Source: JAUZPB01 sp037140715
GTDB taxonomy: Bacteria; Bacteroidota; Ignavibacteria; Ignavibacteriales; SURF-24
Direction: 5' to 3'
NCBI GenBank assembly: GCA_037140715.1
Contig: JBAXDX010000006.1
Coordinates: 1-55,080, forward strand
DNA length: 55,080 nt
Shown here: positions 43,198 to 53,121 of the stretch, one piece after another
Numbering within the stretch: position 1 is the first letter of the stretch
How the letters are laid out: the number at the start of each line of letters is the position of its first letter
Translations under genes and position numbers: made by a program
The notes under the pieces: generated by a model
The model's database searches: none
Seen by the model: only the letters and a program-made list of their open reading frames with translations
What the model was told of the DNA's origin: nothing

Positions 43198-43215
43198 TTT
43201 GGAAAGGTTGCAGTT

Positions 43216-44130
43216 TTGATAAATTCATATCAAAGACAATTTAAGGAAGCCGCGGAGAAAGATAAGCCGGATATTGGAAAAAGACCTGACTGGCTGAAAG
43301 TTAAACTGCCAGGCGGAAAGAATTTTTCGGATGTTTACCGGCTTATGCGTAATTCTAATCTGCATACTGTCTGCGAAGAGGCTAAATGTCCGAATATGGG
43401 AGAATGCTGGAACAGCCGGACAGCTACATTTATGATTTTAGGCGGTATCTGCACGCGCAGCTGCGGGTTCTGCAATATAAAAACCGGAATGCCCGGTAAG
43501 CTCGATCCCGAAGAGCCTGAAAGGGTAGCTGAAGCCGCAGTACGGCTTGAATTAAGGCATGTTGTTATTACTTCGGTTAACCGCGATGAATTAAAAGACG
43601 GAGGTTCTTCAGTTTTTGCTGAAATAATCAGACTGATACGCCAAAACCGTCCTGAATGTACTATAGAAATACTTATCCCTGATTTTAAGGGAAGTGAAGA
43701 AGCTTTCAGCATCATTCTGAATAATCCGCCTGATATATTAAACCATAATCTTGAAACTGTCCGCAGACTTTACAGCGTTGTAAAACCGCAGGCAAAGTAT
43801 GAAAGAAGTCTTGAACTTATCAGGTGGTTTAAGTCAAAAGGGCTGAAAACTAAAAGCGGAATCATGGTTGGTATTGGTGAAAGAACTGAGGAAATCCTTG
43901 AGCTTATGAGAGAGTTAAAGGCTCATGGCTGCGATATTCTGACGATAGGGCAGTATCTCCAGCCGACAAAGGCGCATCTTCCGGTTGACCGCTATGTAAC
44001 TTTGGAAGAATTTAAGATGTTCAGGACGGAAGGACTTAAGATGGGTTATCTTGCAGTAGAATCATCGCCACTGGTAAGGAGTTCATATCATGCGGATAAA
44101 CATGCACGGGATGAATTTGAAACTGAATAA
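43216..44130 (+). CDS. lipA: Lipoyl synthase
   Basis: 304 residues, TTG start preceded by GGAAAGG. Radical SAM enzyme inserting two sulfurs into protein-bound octanoyl groups. Auxiliary cluster CEEAKCPNMGEC (C53, C58, C64), radical SAM cluster CTRSCGFC (C79, C83, C86) and the C-terminal RSSYHA whose Ser ligates the auxiliary cluster are all present. It works on the product of LipB encoded just upstream. A hairpin terminator follows at 44200. Confidence 0.98.
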   Translation: MINSYQRQFKEAAEKDKPDIGKRPDWLKVKLPGGKNFSDVYRLMRNSNLHTVCEEAKCPNMGECWNSRTATFMILGGICTRSCGFCNIKTGMPGKLDPEEPERVAEAAVRLELRHVVITSVNRDELKDGGSSVFAEIIRLIRQNRPECTIEILIPDFKGSEEAFSIILNNPPDILNHNLETVRRLYSVVKPQAKYERSLELIRWFKSKGLKTKSGIMVGIGERTEEILELMRELKAHGCDILTIGQYLQPTKAHLPVDRYVTLEEFKMFRTEGLKMGYLAVESSPLVRSSYHADKHARDEFETE

Positions 44131-44199
44131 AGAAAATATTGGTTATTAGAATTATTAATATAAACTTACTCGAAATTAAAGAAATTAAACCGGGTAAAT

Positions 44200-44227
44200 G
44201 TTACTCCGCTTTATGAGTAACTTTTTT
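44200..44227 (+). terminator. Intrinsic terminator between lipA and the oxidoreductase operon
   Basis: gttactc and gagtaac pair around an 8-nt loop, followed by six T. It lies 70 bp after lipA and 31 bp before the ferredoxin-subunit gene, so it ends lipA or attenuates read-through. Confidence 0.75.
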
Positions 44228-44257
44228 CGTTTTGAATAAATAACGGAGCAATAAAAA

Positions 44258-44545
44258 ATGGCCAAAGTTAAAGGCGATATAATAATTGATGTGGAAAAAT
44301 GTAAGGGATGCGAACTCTGTGTAGATGCTTGTCCGCAGGATTCCCTTGAACTTTCCCGCAAGCTGAACATTAAGGGGTTCCATTACGTTGTTAAGATTGA
44401 GGATAATTGCACCGGATGTACTAACTGCGCACTTGTGTGCCCGGAAGGCATAGTCAGGGTTTACAGAAAAACTGTGAAGAAAACGGAGCTGGTCGTAGCG
44501 ATTACTAACGTAACCAATGATATAACAGTAACGGTAGGAGCATGA
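44258..44545 (+). CDS. 2-oxoacid:ferredoxin oxidoreductase, 4Fe-4S (delta) subunit
   Basis: 95 residues with two 4Fe-4S motifs: CKGCELCVDACP and CTGCTNCALVCP. Small ferredoxin-like subunit passing electrons from the catalytic subunits to external ferredoxin. ATG 10 bp after GGAG. It overlaps the alpha-subunit gene by 4 bp (ATGA), so the four subunits form one translationally coupled operon in the order delta-alpha-beta-gamma, as in KOR and VOR complexes. Confidence 0.93.
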   Translation: MAKVKGDIIIDVEKCKGCELCVDACPQDSLELSRKLNIKGFHYVVKIEDNCTGCTNCALVCPEGIVRVYRKTVKKTELVVAITNVTNDITVTVGA

Positions 44546-45618
44546 AAGAGTTCAGACTAATGAAAGGCAATGAAGCTTTGGCTGAAGCAGCGATTCGTTG
44601 CGGATGTGATGCTTACTTTGGTTATCCAATCACCCCGCAGTCAGAAGTGCTGGAATATTTAAGCCTTGAAGCGTCTGCCCGTACCGGTATGGTTGTCCTT
44701 CAGGCTGAAAGTGAAATTGCTTCGATAAATATGGTTTATGGTGCGGCTGGCACAGGAAAAAGGGTCATGACCAGTTCCTCAAGTCCGGGTATGAGTCTTA
44801 TGCAGGAATGTATCTCTTATATTGCATGTGCTGAACTGCCTTGTCTGCTTGTAAATGTAGTAAGAGGTGGCCCGGGACTCGGAACCATACAGCCATCGCA
44901 GGGAGATTATTTCCAGGCGGTTAAAGGAGGCGGACATGGGGATTATAGTCTTATCGTGCTTGCTCCATCGACAGTACAGGAAATGGTTGATTTCGTCCGG
45001 CTTGGATTTGACCTGGCCTTTAAATGGCGCAATCCGGTACTTATTCTTACCGATGGCGCTTTAGGGCAAATGATGGAAAAAGTAGAACTGTTTGAACAAC
45101 AGCCGAAAATTACTGCGGTTGAGACCTGGGCTACGGTCGGCAAACCAAAGAACAGGGAGAAAAATGTAATTACATCTCTTCACATACAGGCGGAAAAGAT
45201 GGAAGAGACTAATATTCATCTTCAGAACAAATATAAAGCAATTGCAAAAGAAGAAACACGCTATGAGACAGTCCGCTGTGATGATGCGGAGATAATTTTA
45301 ACAGGCTACGGACTTATTGCCAGAATTTGTCAGAAAGCTGCTCAGCTTGCGCGTGAAAAAGGTATTAAAGCAGGAGTTTTCAGACCGCGGACTGTCCTGC
45401 CTTTCCCATCGGAGGCTTTAAACAAGCTTGCCCAAAAGGAAATCGTAAAGGGTTTTCTTGATGTTGAAATGAATGCGGGGCAAATGGTCGAAGATGTCCG
45501 TCTTGCAGTAAACGGACTTAAACCGGTGAAATTTCATGGAAGAATGGGCGGGGTAATACCTTCACCTGAAGAAGTTCTTGCTAAAATTGAAGAAATGTTT
45601 ATGGGAGAACCAGTATGA
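44542..45618 (+). CDS. 2-oxoacid:ferredoxin oxidoreductase alpha subunit (KorA/VorB type)
   Basis: 358 residues, pyrimidine-binding subunit. LMKGNEALAEAAIRCGCDAYFGYPITPQSEVLEYLS is the family start; the GYPITPQ form is common in VorB (2-oxoisovalerate) as well as some KorA (2-oxoglutarate) proteins. VLQAESEIASINMVYGAAGTG and MTSSSSPGMSLMQE follow. Oxidative decarboxylation of a 2-oxoacid to acyl-CoA with ferredoxin, reversible and usable in the reductive TCA cycle if KOR. Substrate specificity cannot be fixed by sequence reading. Overlaps both neighbours by 4 bp. Confidence 0.92.
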   Translation: MKEFRLMKGNEALAEAAIRCGCDAYFGYPITPQSEVLEYLSLEASARTGMVVLQAESEIASINMVYGAAGTGKRVMTSSSSPGMSLMQECISYIACAELPCLLVNVVRGGPGLGTIQPSQGDYFQAVKGGGHGDYSLIVLAPSTVQEMVDFVRLGFDLAFKWRNPVLILTDGALGQMMEKVELFEQQPKITAVETWATVGKPKNREKNVITSLHIQAEKMEETNIHLQNKYKAIAKEETRYETVRCDDAEIILTGYGLIARICQKAAQLAREKGIKAGVFRPRTVLPFPSEALNKLAQKEIVKGFLDVEMNAGQMVEDVRLAVNGLKPVKFHGRMGGVIPSPEEVLAKIEEMFMGEPV

Positions 45619-46442
45619 ACGAAAGAGCAATGCTTGAAGAAGAAGTTAAGTTCTCAGGAGTTTCTTATTCGGATGATATATGTTCGGAGGATAATCTGGT
45701 TTATGAAAAACCTGAAACTCTTTTAGACACACCAAACCATTACTGTCCGGGTTGCGGGCACGGTGTGGTGCACCGGTTACTGGCTGAAGTTATTTATGAA
45801 CTTGGCATACAGTCGGAAACTATCGGAGTTGCTCCGGTCGGCTGTGCCGTATTTGTTTATAATTATCTTAATATAGATATGTCCCAGGCACCTCATGGCA
45901 GAGCATCAGCGGTTGCAACCGGTATAAAGAGAGTTTACCCTGATAAATATGTATTTTCATATCAGGGAGATGGTGACCTTGCGGCTATCGGTACAGCGGA
46001 GACTATTCACACCTGCAACCGTGGCGAAAATATTTTAATTGTCTATGTTAATAACGGCATTTACGGGATGACCGGCGGACAGATGGCTCCGACTACCCTG
46101 CCGGGTATGAAGTCCAGTACTTCGCCCTTTGGTCGCGATGTGGCAACAACGGGCAGTCCGCTTAAGATTACCGAGATGATTGCCGCTCTGCCAGGTGTTT
46201 ATTACGCTACAAGAACTGCGGTTAATTCTCCGAATAATGTACGAAAAGCCAGGAAAGCAATCTTAAAGAGTTTTGAGTACCAGAAGTTAAACCGCGGGCT
46301 TTGCTTTGTTGAAATCGTAACAAACTGCCCTTCGAACTGGAAGATGACTCCCGTTCAGTCAAATAAATGGCTGGAAAAAAATATGCTGCCATATTATCCG
46401 CTTGGGGATATAAAGATACCGGACGATAAGGAGATAAAATGA
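45615..46442 (+). CDS. 2-oxoacid:ferredoxin oxidoreductase beta subunit
   Basis: 275 residues, thiamine-diphosphate-binding subunit. HYCPGCGHGVVHRLLAE provides cluster/TPP contacts, and SYQGDGDLAAIGTAE ... VNNGIYGMTGGQ is the Mg-TPP motif (GDG...NN). An extra N-terminal stretch of about 35 residues precedes the core. Works with the alpha subunit in the same operon. Overlaps the gamma gene by 4 bp. Confidence 0.94.
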   Translation: MNERAMLEEEVKFSGVSYSDDICSEDNLVYEKPETLLDTPNHYCPGCGHGVVHRLLAEVIYELGIQSETIGVAPVGCAVFVYNYLNIDMSQAPHGRASAVATGIKRVYPDKYVFSYQGDGDLAAIGTAETIHTCNRGENILIVYVNNGIYGMTGGQMAPTTLPGMKSSTSPFGRDVATTGSPLKITEMIAALPGVYYATRTAVNSPNNVRKARKAILKSFEYQKLNRGLCFVEIVTNCPSNWKMTPVQSNKWLEKNMLPYYPLGDIKIPDDKEIK

Positions 46443-46996
46443 TGAGCGAAGAAATAATTATTGCGGGCTTCGGCGGGCAGGGCGTTCTTTCGATGGGGCA
46501 GATTCTCTGTTACTCCGGTGTTATGGAAAATAAGGAAGTAAGCTGGATGCCTTCCTACGGTCCGGAAATGAGGGGCGGTACGGCTAATTGTATCGTAATT
46601 ATCAGCGATGAGGCTGTCAGTTCTCCGATTCTTGCCAGATTTGATACTGTTATTACCTTAAACCAGCCATCGCTCGATAAATTTGAACAAGCTGTAAAGC
46701 CGGGTGGTCTGCTGATATATGAAAGCAGTACAATACTTATTCACCCGATAAGGACTGACATTGATATTCTTCCGATTGAAGCGGCAAATGAAGCCGCAAA
46801 GCTTAAGAATACAAAAATCCTTAATATGATTATACTTGGCGCATTCTTAAAGAGAAAACCCATTATTGCATACGAAAACATATTAAAAGGCTTAAAGAAG
46901 GTGCTGCCTGAAAGGTATCATCACATGATACCTTTAAATGAAGAGGCATTAAAGAAAGGAATGGAACTGGCAGAAATGGTTCCTTTGGTTCGCTAA
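46439..46996 (+). CDS. 2-oxoacid:ferredoxin oxidoreductase gamma subunit
   Basis: 185 residues. The glycine-rich EIIIAGFGGQGVLSMGQIL and SWMPSYGPEMRGGTANCIVIIS are typical of the POR/KOR gamma domain that binds CoA. A second ATG at 46442 would shorten it by one residue. Last gene of the operon, followed by a strong hairpin terminator. Confidence 0.94.
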   Translation: MMSEEIIIAGFGGQGVLSMGQILCYSGVMENKEVSWMPSYGPEMRGGTANCIVIISDEAVSSPILARFDTVITLNQPSLDKFEQAVKPGGLLIYESSTILIHPIRTDIDILPIEAANEAAKLKNTKILNMIILGAFLKRKPIIAYENILKGLKKVLPERYHHMIPLNEEALKKGMELAEMVPLVR

Positions 46997-47014
46997 AGAA
47001 AGCTGCATAACTGC

Positions 47015-47055
47015 AAAAAATCCCCGTCCGGAATTATATCCGGAGCGGGGATTTT
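47015..47055. terminator. Bidirectional intrinsic terminator
   Basis: tccccgtccgga pairs with tccggagcgggga (one bulged G) around attata. A-tract before and T-tract after make it work for both the gamma-subunit transcript and the convergent TonB receptor gene. Confidence 0.9.
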
Positions 47056-47061
47056 CTTTAT

Positions 47062-49515
47062 TTACAAATGGTATGTTAATCTAAAAATCACGTTCCTTCT
47101 TTCTTCGAAACTTGCACCGCTGAAAAATGCTCCCTTAATCAGATGTGCATTATCCAGTATATTAGTTACATATAATGATGGCTCAAAGGATTGCCCGTGT
47201 GCCAAATTAAAAGTATATCCGGCCGACAGATTGAGTATCCACCATGGAGTTGTGTGTCCCGCCTGATTGAAGTCAAACAGGCCGGTCTGAAATATTACAT
47301 TACCATTACCGTTCGCAAGTCCTGAGCCATAATTTGCTGTAAGGTTTACAAACCAGTTCTCCGGCTGGTAGTTTAAGCTTATTACAGTTCCCAGACGCTG
47401 GTCATGGTCGAGGTCAAAAGCATCCGCAGATGAATCCGCCGGCAGGAAACCCCCTGAAACAGGACCGCGTCCATAGGCGTGAATTACCGATGTATTTATA
47501 TAGCCCGAAAGCGGGTTGCCCGGATTGCTGAAAGTAATAGCAAGTTCAACACCCCTGACTATGATCTGGTCAATATTAACATTAACTCTAATTGTACTCG
47601 ATCCCAATGTCTCATCGTCAAGTCCGGGTGATGATTGTTTATAAAATCCGGCTAACTTTGTGCTGAAACCATTCTGCCAGTTCCGTAAGAATGAAATCTC
47701 ATAAAGATTATCCTTTTCCGGTAGTGTCGGCGTGGCGTTGTTTCCAATCAGGGAGGCTATGGCACCGAGATTTTCGATGTTTGTTGGCATGAAGAGCCTG
47801 TCATAGCTTAGCGAAAAGCTGTTGAGTTCATCTATAAAAATGTTCCATTTTATTCTTGGTGATAATTGCGATTGATCGGCAGTCGAAGGAGCATTATGTA
47901 TGTCATATCTGAGTCCTAAGTCCAATCTTGTCCATTCGCGGGGATGCCACATCGTCTGTGCAAAGAAACCTGCATCATAGCCGTTATAGTTTGAGTTATT
48001 ATTTATACTGTTGTCTGAGGCATTGAAAAACCTGAAGTTCTCTTTCCCGGAAATATTGCTGTAATTTAAGCCGATGGCATATTGGAAATGATGAGATATC
48101 TGTTGGTCATATTTTACCCTGAGTCCAAGCGTAGTAAAAGTTCTGTTCTGACCGATGACATATCCTGTTGTTGTATCTTCATTGAGGAAAACCTGATTAT
48201 CATCGTTTATATTGGGATTAAAACTCAGGTTGCCTTCGCGTGCAAATCCGCCTATAAACAGGTTTGTTTCACTTTCTGGTTCAGTTGAGATTGTGTGGAA
48301 ATATGAAATCGTCTGGAATGCATTGTAAGAGGACTGGTCATCAGAGATAAATCCTTCAGCTGGATCAAAAGGAATCTGAGTCTGAGTTTTGCTGTAATTA
48401 AGATTGGCAGTTAAGTAGTCATGCTCAGTTAAGAGGTAATCAAACTTTCCGTATGTGAAATAATCAAATCCATGGTCATGAAATAATGTTTCTGTCGGCT
48501 GGTCTATTCTTCTGTCAGTTTCCTGGCGAGAGACCCCGATAAAATAACCCAGCCTTCCGATATGGTCACTTAGTGAAAGACTCTGCCCATTGGAGTTAAG
48601 TGCACTGAAACTACCTGTGTGGTTGCCTTGGAGCGAATCGTTACCTGAAGTCAGGTAACTCCCTGCAAATGTGGAAAAGTCCAGATGGAACCTGCCCGTG
48701 GGCACCCGGTTTTGAATATCCATCAGTCCTGTAATCTGGCCTCCGTATTCAGCCGGAAAACCTCCTGTATAGAAAGTAACTTTTGAAATTACCTTTGGAT
48801 CTACAATTTCGTTTAATCCTCCAAATACGCCCAGTGGAATTGGAATCCCATCGACAAGGTAAGTGAACTCACCATGCTGGCCCCTTATGTGAACCTCACC
48901 AGTCGGTGCCTTTACAGTACCTGTCAGATTTTGTGTAATCAGTTGTGTCATTGAAGCAAGTGGCGGAGCATGATAGGTTTCGCCTTCAAATATCTGGCTG
49001 CCTGTTATCATATCGATTGAGGTTGAAAGGTTACTAAGTTTCTGCCCCTGAATGATTACCTCATTTGTCTGAATGTTCTTTTCTGAAAGCTTTACTGAAT
49101 AGGTTTTGTGGAGTGAATCAACCAGAACGGTATAATTGGCATCATAGTATCCGACATAATGAGTTAACAACTGATAGCTGCCATTTCTAATCTCATTGAA
49201 TGTTGCCCGGCCAAATGGATTCGTTGAGGCCTGTGCGACAGTATATTTCCCCTGAGTCAAAACGACAACCACATACTGCAATGGGACCAATGTATTTATA
49301 TCTGTTATGGTAACAATATAATTTATTGTCTCTTTTGTGGCTGGTCCGTTTTCCCTGATATTGTTATTACTCATGCCTGAAATACCAGCCACTGGCCTGT
49401 TCTGAAATGACAGAACTGCTAAAAATATAATTGCCAGTATGTGCATTTTCAAAAAATCAGTTACGCGGAATTTATTCTTTACTGCTGACTTATCAAAATA
49501 TTTTAAAAAAACCAT
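47062..49515 (-). CDS. TonB-dependent outer-membrane receptor
   Basis: 817 residues. A signal/anchor region around residues 24-45 (MHILAIIFLAVLSF) comes after an unusually long, basic n-region. The ATG at 49515 is kept because GGGAAA precedes it by 7 bp. Residues 65-150 form a carboxypeptidase-regulatory-like domain (DINTLVPLQYVVVVLTQG). The plug follows (SMTQLITQNLTGTVKAPTGEVHIRGQHGEFTYLVDGIPIP, YTGGFPAEYGGQITGLMDIQ), then a barrel of about 520 residues ending VIFRLTYHL. Imports a ligand with TonB energy. No SusD partner is present, so a glycan-uptake SusCD pair is unlikely. The small Cys-containing exported protein upstream hints at a metal ligand (inference). Confidence 0.93.
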   Translation of the reverse strand: MVFLKYFDKSAVKNKFRVTDFLKMHILAIIFLAVLSFQNRPVAGISGMSNNNIRENGPATKETINYIVTITDINTLVPLQYVVVVLTQGKYTVAQASTNPFGRATFNEIRNGSYQLLTHYVGYYDANYTVLVDSLHKTYSVKLSEKNIQTNEVIIQGQKLSNLSTSIDMITGSQIFEGETYHAPPLASMTQLITQNLTGTVKAPTGEVHIRGQHGEFTYLVDGIPIPLGVFGGLNEIVDPKVISKVTFYTGGFPAEYGGQITGLMDIQNRVPTGRFHLDFSTFAGSYLTSGNDSLQGNHTGSFSALNSNGQSLSLSDHIGRLGYFIGVSRQETDRRIDQPTETLFHDHGFDYFTYGKFDYLLTEHDYLTANLNYSKTQTQIPFDPAEGFISDDQSSYNAFQTISYFHTISTEPESETNLFIGGFAREGNLSFNPNINDDNQVFLNEDTTTGYVIGQNRTFTTLGLRVKYDQQISHHFQYAIGLNYSNISGKENFRFFNASDNSINNNSNYNGYDAGFFAQTMWHPREWTRLDLGLRYDIHNAPSTADQSQLSPRIKWNIFIDELNSFSLSYDRLFMPTNIENLGAIASLIGNNATPTLPEKDNLYEISFLRNWQNGFSTKLAGFYKQSSPGLDDETLGSSTIRVNVNIDQIIVRGVELAITFSNPGNPLSGYINTSVIHAYGRGPVSGGFLPADSSADAFDLDHDQRLGTVISLNYQPENWFVNLTANYGSGLANGNGNVIFQTGLFDFNQAGHTTPWWILNLSAGYTFNLAHGQSFEPSLYVTNILDNAHLIKGAFFSGASFEERRNVIFRLTYHL

Positions 49516-49732
49516 CTTAATTTCCCTTTTTTATGAATTATAGAATATAAATAACCCTGTTTTTGTAATAGATATTCGGGTATTAGCAATGATTACCTCT
49601 TGGGCAGGAGAATTATTGTTCATACCTGAATATTATTCGGAATAATAAATAATTATACTGCCTCCGCTTATATAAATTAGAATAGGAGCACAGAGACTAT
49701 GTGTAATTATGCTTTTAGGTCAAATAGAATTG

Positions 49733-50095
49733 TTAGATCGAAAAGGAAATTGAAACCGGAGGGCCGCGCGGGAATAGCATTTCAGAAAGGGTAAATTTGT
49801 ATCCGGTTTTATTGTTCAGGCTTATCTTGCTCTGAACGGTTAAATCCGGTGCGATTACTCCCGTCAACAGGCAGAAATTAATCGAAGAATACAAATGGCA
49901 GATTGGACAATTATCTGCCGACTCTTTTGGAGTCTTTGAAAAGGAAGTATCGCTTGCAAATTGAGATGTTAGATTTGAGTTACAGGTTGTTTCTGCCGAA
50001 TGGAAGTGAGTAATGCTTAATAAAACAAAAGATAAATACCCCAATAGTAATATTGAAGCAAATATCCTGCTTTTATTATTTATTCTCCCATGCAT
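49733..50095 (-). CDS. Small exported protein with CPIC motif (DUF2946-like)
   Basis: 120 residues. A hydrophobic N-terminal segment (FASILLLGYLSFVLLSITHFHSA), then a soluble part with NCPICHLYSS and a C-terminal FPRGPPVSI. The layout of N-terminal helix, His-rich spot, CxxC-H and R[AG]PP end resembles DUF2946, a family often found beside metal-related TonB receptors. It lies 217 bp upstream of the TonB receptor on the same strand. No sequence-certain family; the metal role is inference. Confidence 0.6.
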   Translation of the reverse strand: MHGRINNKSRIFASILLLGYLSFVLLSITHFHSAETTCNSNLTSQFASDTSFSKTPKESADNCPICHLYSSINFCLLTGVIAPDLTVQSKISLNNKTGYKFTLSEMLFPRGPPVSISFSI

Positions 50096-50299
50096 AATGA
50101 AATCCTTTTACGCAAAAATATAAATCACAAACATGCCAGCCGGGTAATAGTTCCCAATAATCCTAATATAGTTTATCGAGATTGTGAATACTGCTGTACA
50201 TATTTCCTCCAAGTTCCGATTACCTGCCAAATGAAAACAAAGGACGGATGGTTATTCATCCTCAGGAAACTAATAATGCATGATTGAGATGCGTTTAAG

Positions 50300-53074
50300 T
50301 TAATGAGCGTCCAGCCAGTTGTCTGCGGTGCCTGTCTCGACCAGAACCGGTACTTCAAGGGGCAGGGCGGTTTCCATAAGATTCTTTATTATCGGGCGCA
50401 GGTCGTCAAGTTCATCTTTGTGAACATCAAAAAGAAGCTCATCGTGAACCTGAAGCGCCATTTTTGTGCGGGTCTTCAGGCGCGTAAGTTCATTATAAAT
50501 ATTAATCATCGCGAGTTTTATCATATCGGCGGCTGTTCCCTGAATTGGCATATTAATAGCGACACGCTCCTCGAACTGGCGGACATTCCTGTTGCTGCTG
50601 TTAATATTAACAAGGAATCGTCTGCGGCCGTTAAGAGTTTCGGCATAACCGTTTTTTCTGGCTTTTTCAATGGAATCAGACATGAAGCTGCTGACGCGTT
50701 TAAAAGTATTGAAATAAGTATCAATGATTTCTTTGGCGTGTGCCTGTGTAACTCCAAGCCTTGTCTTAAGACCAAACGGACCGATTCCGTACAGGATACC
50801 GAAGTTGACTTCCTTTGCTTTGCGGCGCATATCGGGAGTTACATCCTCAGGGGCAGTCATAAACACTAAAGCTGCGGTGCTGCGGTGAATATCTTCCTGA
50901 TTTCTGAATGCTTTGACAAGGGTTTCATCACCGCAGATGCTGGCCATAATACGCAGTTCAATCTGACTGTAGTCGGCGCTGAGCAGCACGTAGTCCTTGT
51001 CCCTTGCGATAAATGCCTTCCTGATTTCTTTTCCCATCTCGGTACGGATTGGAATGTTCTGGAGATTTGGATTATTGCTTGAAAGCCGTCCGGTTGAAGC
51101 CACGGTCTGGTTAAACGAAGTATGAAGCCGTCCCGTTTTAGGATGTATTAAGTTTGGCAGTGCATCTGCATAAGTCGATTTAAGTTTCGCAGCCTGACGG
51201 TAGTTAAGGATAATGTCAATAATCTCATGTTCGCCTTTTAAGCCTTCAAGCGAACTGGCATCGGTTGAAAATCCTGTTTTAGTCTTCTTCCCCGTAGCAA
51301 GTCCAAGCTTGTCATACAATATCTTCTGAAGCTGAAGCGGGGAATTAATATTAAATTCCTGTTCCGCGAGCTGGTAAATTTTCGCTGTATAATTGTCCAT
51401 CAGGATTAGCAGGTCGCGGCTGAACTGCCTTAGCATAGTTGTATCTATTTTAACGCCCGTGCGTTCCATATCTTCAAGTACAGGAGCAAGCGGGAATTCA
51501 ACTTCATGGCAGAGTTTTGTCAGTCCGCTCTTTTCCAGTTCGCCGGCAAGCTTTTGATACAGCTTATAAGTAACATCAGCATCTTCGCAGCTATAGTCCG
51601 AGAGCTTTTCGGCTTCAACCCTGAATATATCCTTAGGATTTTTCTTAACATCATAAAGCTCAGTAATAGCGATAGGCGCGTAGCCCAGATATTTTTTAGA
51701 TAAATCATTCATACCATGTTTCTGGTCGGGGTCCAGGACGTAGCTTGCGAGCATTGTATCAAAGTAAAAGTTTTTCACCTCAATTTCATATTTCCTGAGC
51801 ACCGAGATATCAAACTTTCCATTCTGACAAATCTTCCTGATTCCATTATTTTCAAATACAGTCTTAAATAATTTGATAAAGTCATTAATATTCAGTCTGT
51901 CGGAAAGGTCTAGTGCAAATAAATCTTCTGATACAACAAAAGGATTAAGTGCGACAAAATAAGCCGCTCCGGCTTCAATGGCGAATGAAACTCCGGCAAG
52001 ATTAAGCTCAAAATAGTCGAGGGAGTCTGTTTCAGTATCGAATACAAATTCATGGACATTACTTAACGATTCGGCAAGCATCTTTGCCTCCTCGTGGGTT
52101 TTAATGAGCCTGTATTTAACCAGATTCCCGTCAAATTTTGTAATTTCAGCAGGTAGCGGTCCGGCTTCCGTCCCGGCGCATATTTCAGCAGGGGAGTTAA
52201 AAAGCTTATCAATCTTTGCCGGGAAATTCTTAAACTCAAGTTCTTCAAATATTGCTTTAAGTCTTTTGATATCAGGCTTTTCAAAGACTGCCTTTGTAAT
52301 ATCGCATTCGAAGGGGACGGAAGTATGTATAGTGGCAAGTTCTTTGGACAGAAAGGCGGACTCTCGTCCATTTATAAGTTTTTGTTTAAGAGCGGGCTTG
52401 TCAATTTTATCAAGATTCTCATAAATCCCTTCAATTGTTTTGAATGATTCAATTAAAGGCAGGGCACCTTTAGGACCAATACCTGCAACTCCGGGAATAT
52501 TATCGGATGCATCGCCGATTAAAGCGAGATAATCAATCATCTGAACAGGCTCAAATCCGAAATCATCTTTAATTTTCTGTTTATCTACCACGATAATCTC
52601 ATCTGTAGTTCTGCCCATCTTTACTACGCGGATATTATCTGTAACAATCTGGTTAAAATCCTTATCAGGAGTAATTGCGTATGAATCAAGTCCCATACTC
52701 TCGGCTATTTTTACGGCAGTACCGATAATATCATCAGCTTCATAGCCTGGCAGAATATATATGGGGATATTAAATGCTTCTACAATTTCCTTAATACGTG
52801 CCAGTTGAACAATCATATCTTCGGGCATCTCTGCGCGGTTAGCTTTATAATGCTCGTAACGTTCGTGGCGGAAAGTTTTCTCCTTAGAGTCAAAAGCTAC
52901 GGCAATATAGTCCGGTTTATTTACTTCAAGTATTCTAATCAGCTGGTTAACAAATCCGTAGGTAGCTGAGGTAGGTTCGCCTTTTTTCGTAATAAGGGGA
53001 CGGGTAATAAACGCAAAATATGCTTTGTAGGCGAGAGACAGAGCATCGACAATAACAAACTTTTTCTTAGTCAT
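50300..53074 (-). CDS. polA: DNA polymerase I
   Basis: 924 residues, full three-domain enzyme. 5'-3' exonuclease domain (1-290; VDALSLAYKAYFAF, YEADDIIGT, GDASDNIPGVAGIGPKGAL). Proofreading 3'-5' exonuclease domain (about 325-520) with the catalytic FDTETDSLDY and SCEDADVTYKLY intact. Polymerase domain (540-924) with motif A LSADYSQIELRIMASI, O-helix RRKAKEVNFGILYGIGPFGL and motif C LQVHDELLFDV. Roles: Okazaki fragment processing and repair synthesis. Monocistronic, divergent from mnmA. Confidence 0.98.
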   Translation of the reverse strand: MTKKKFVIVDALSLAYKAYFAFITRPLITKKGEPTSATYGFVNQLIRILEVNKPDYIAVAFDSKEKTFRHERYEHYKANRAEMPEDMIVQLARIKEIVEAFNIPIYILPGYEADDIIGTAVKIAESMGLDSYAITPDKDFNQIVTDNIRVVKMGRTTDEIIVVDKQKIKDDFGFEPVQMIDYLALIGDASDNIPGVAGIGPKGALPLIESFKTIEGIYENLDKIDKPALKQKLINGRESAFLSKELATIHTSVPFECDITKAVFEKPDIKRLKAIFEELEFKNFPAKIDKLFNSPAEICAGTEAGPLPAEITKFDGNLVKYRLIKTHEEAKMLAESLSNVHEFVFDTETDSLDYFELNLAGVSFAIEAGAAYFVALNPFVVSEDLFALDLSDRLNINDFIKLFKTVFENNGIRKICQNGKFDISVLRKYEIEVKNFYFDTMLASYVLDPDQKHGMNDLSKKYLGYAPIAITELYDVKKNPKDIFRVEAEKLSDYSCEDADVTYKLYQKLAGELEKSGLTKLCHEVEFPLAPVLEDMERTGVKIDTTMLRQFSRDLLILMDNYTAKIYQLAEQEFNINSPLQLQKILYDKLGLATGKKTKTGFSTDASSLEGLKGEHEIIDIILNYRQAAKLKSTYADALPNLIHPKTGRLHTSFNQTVASTGRLSSNNPNLQNIPIRTEMGKEIRKAFIARDKDYVLLSADYSQIELRIMASICGDETLVKAFRNQEDIHRSTAALVFMTAPEDVTPDMRRKAKEVNFGILYGIGPFGLKTRLGVTQAHAKEIIDTYFNTFKRVSSFMSDSIEKARKNGYAETLNGRRRFLVNINSSNRNVRQFEERVAINMPIQGTAADMIKLAMINIYNELTRLKTRTKMALQVHDELLFDVHKDELDDLRPIIKNLMETALPLEVPVLVETGTADNWLDAH

Positions 53075-53121
53075 CTTTATCCGTAATAATTTTGAATGAG
53101 TACAATTTACGCGATAAATGA

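Larger units (their letters stand above)
42823..43215. other. 393-bp lipB-lipA spacer
   Basis: The first part is a degenerate 41-bp tandem repeat (42864-43026, listed separately); no gene. The last 50 bases hold a possible lipA promoter and GGAAAGG, 8 bp before the TTG start at 43216. Confidence 0.6.
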
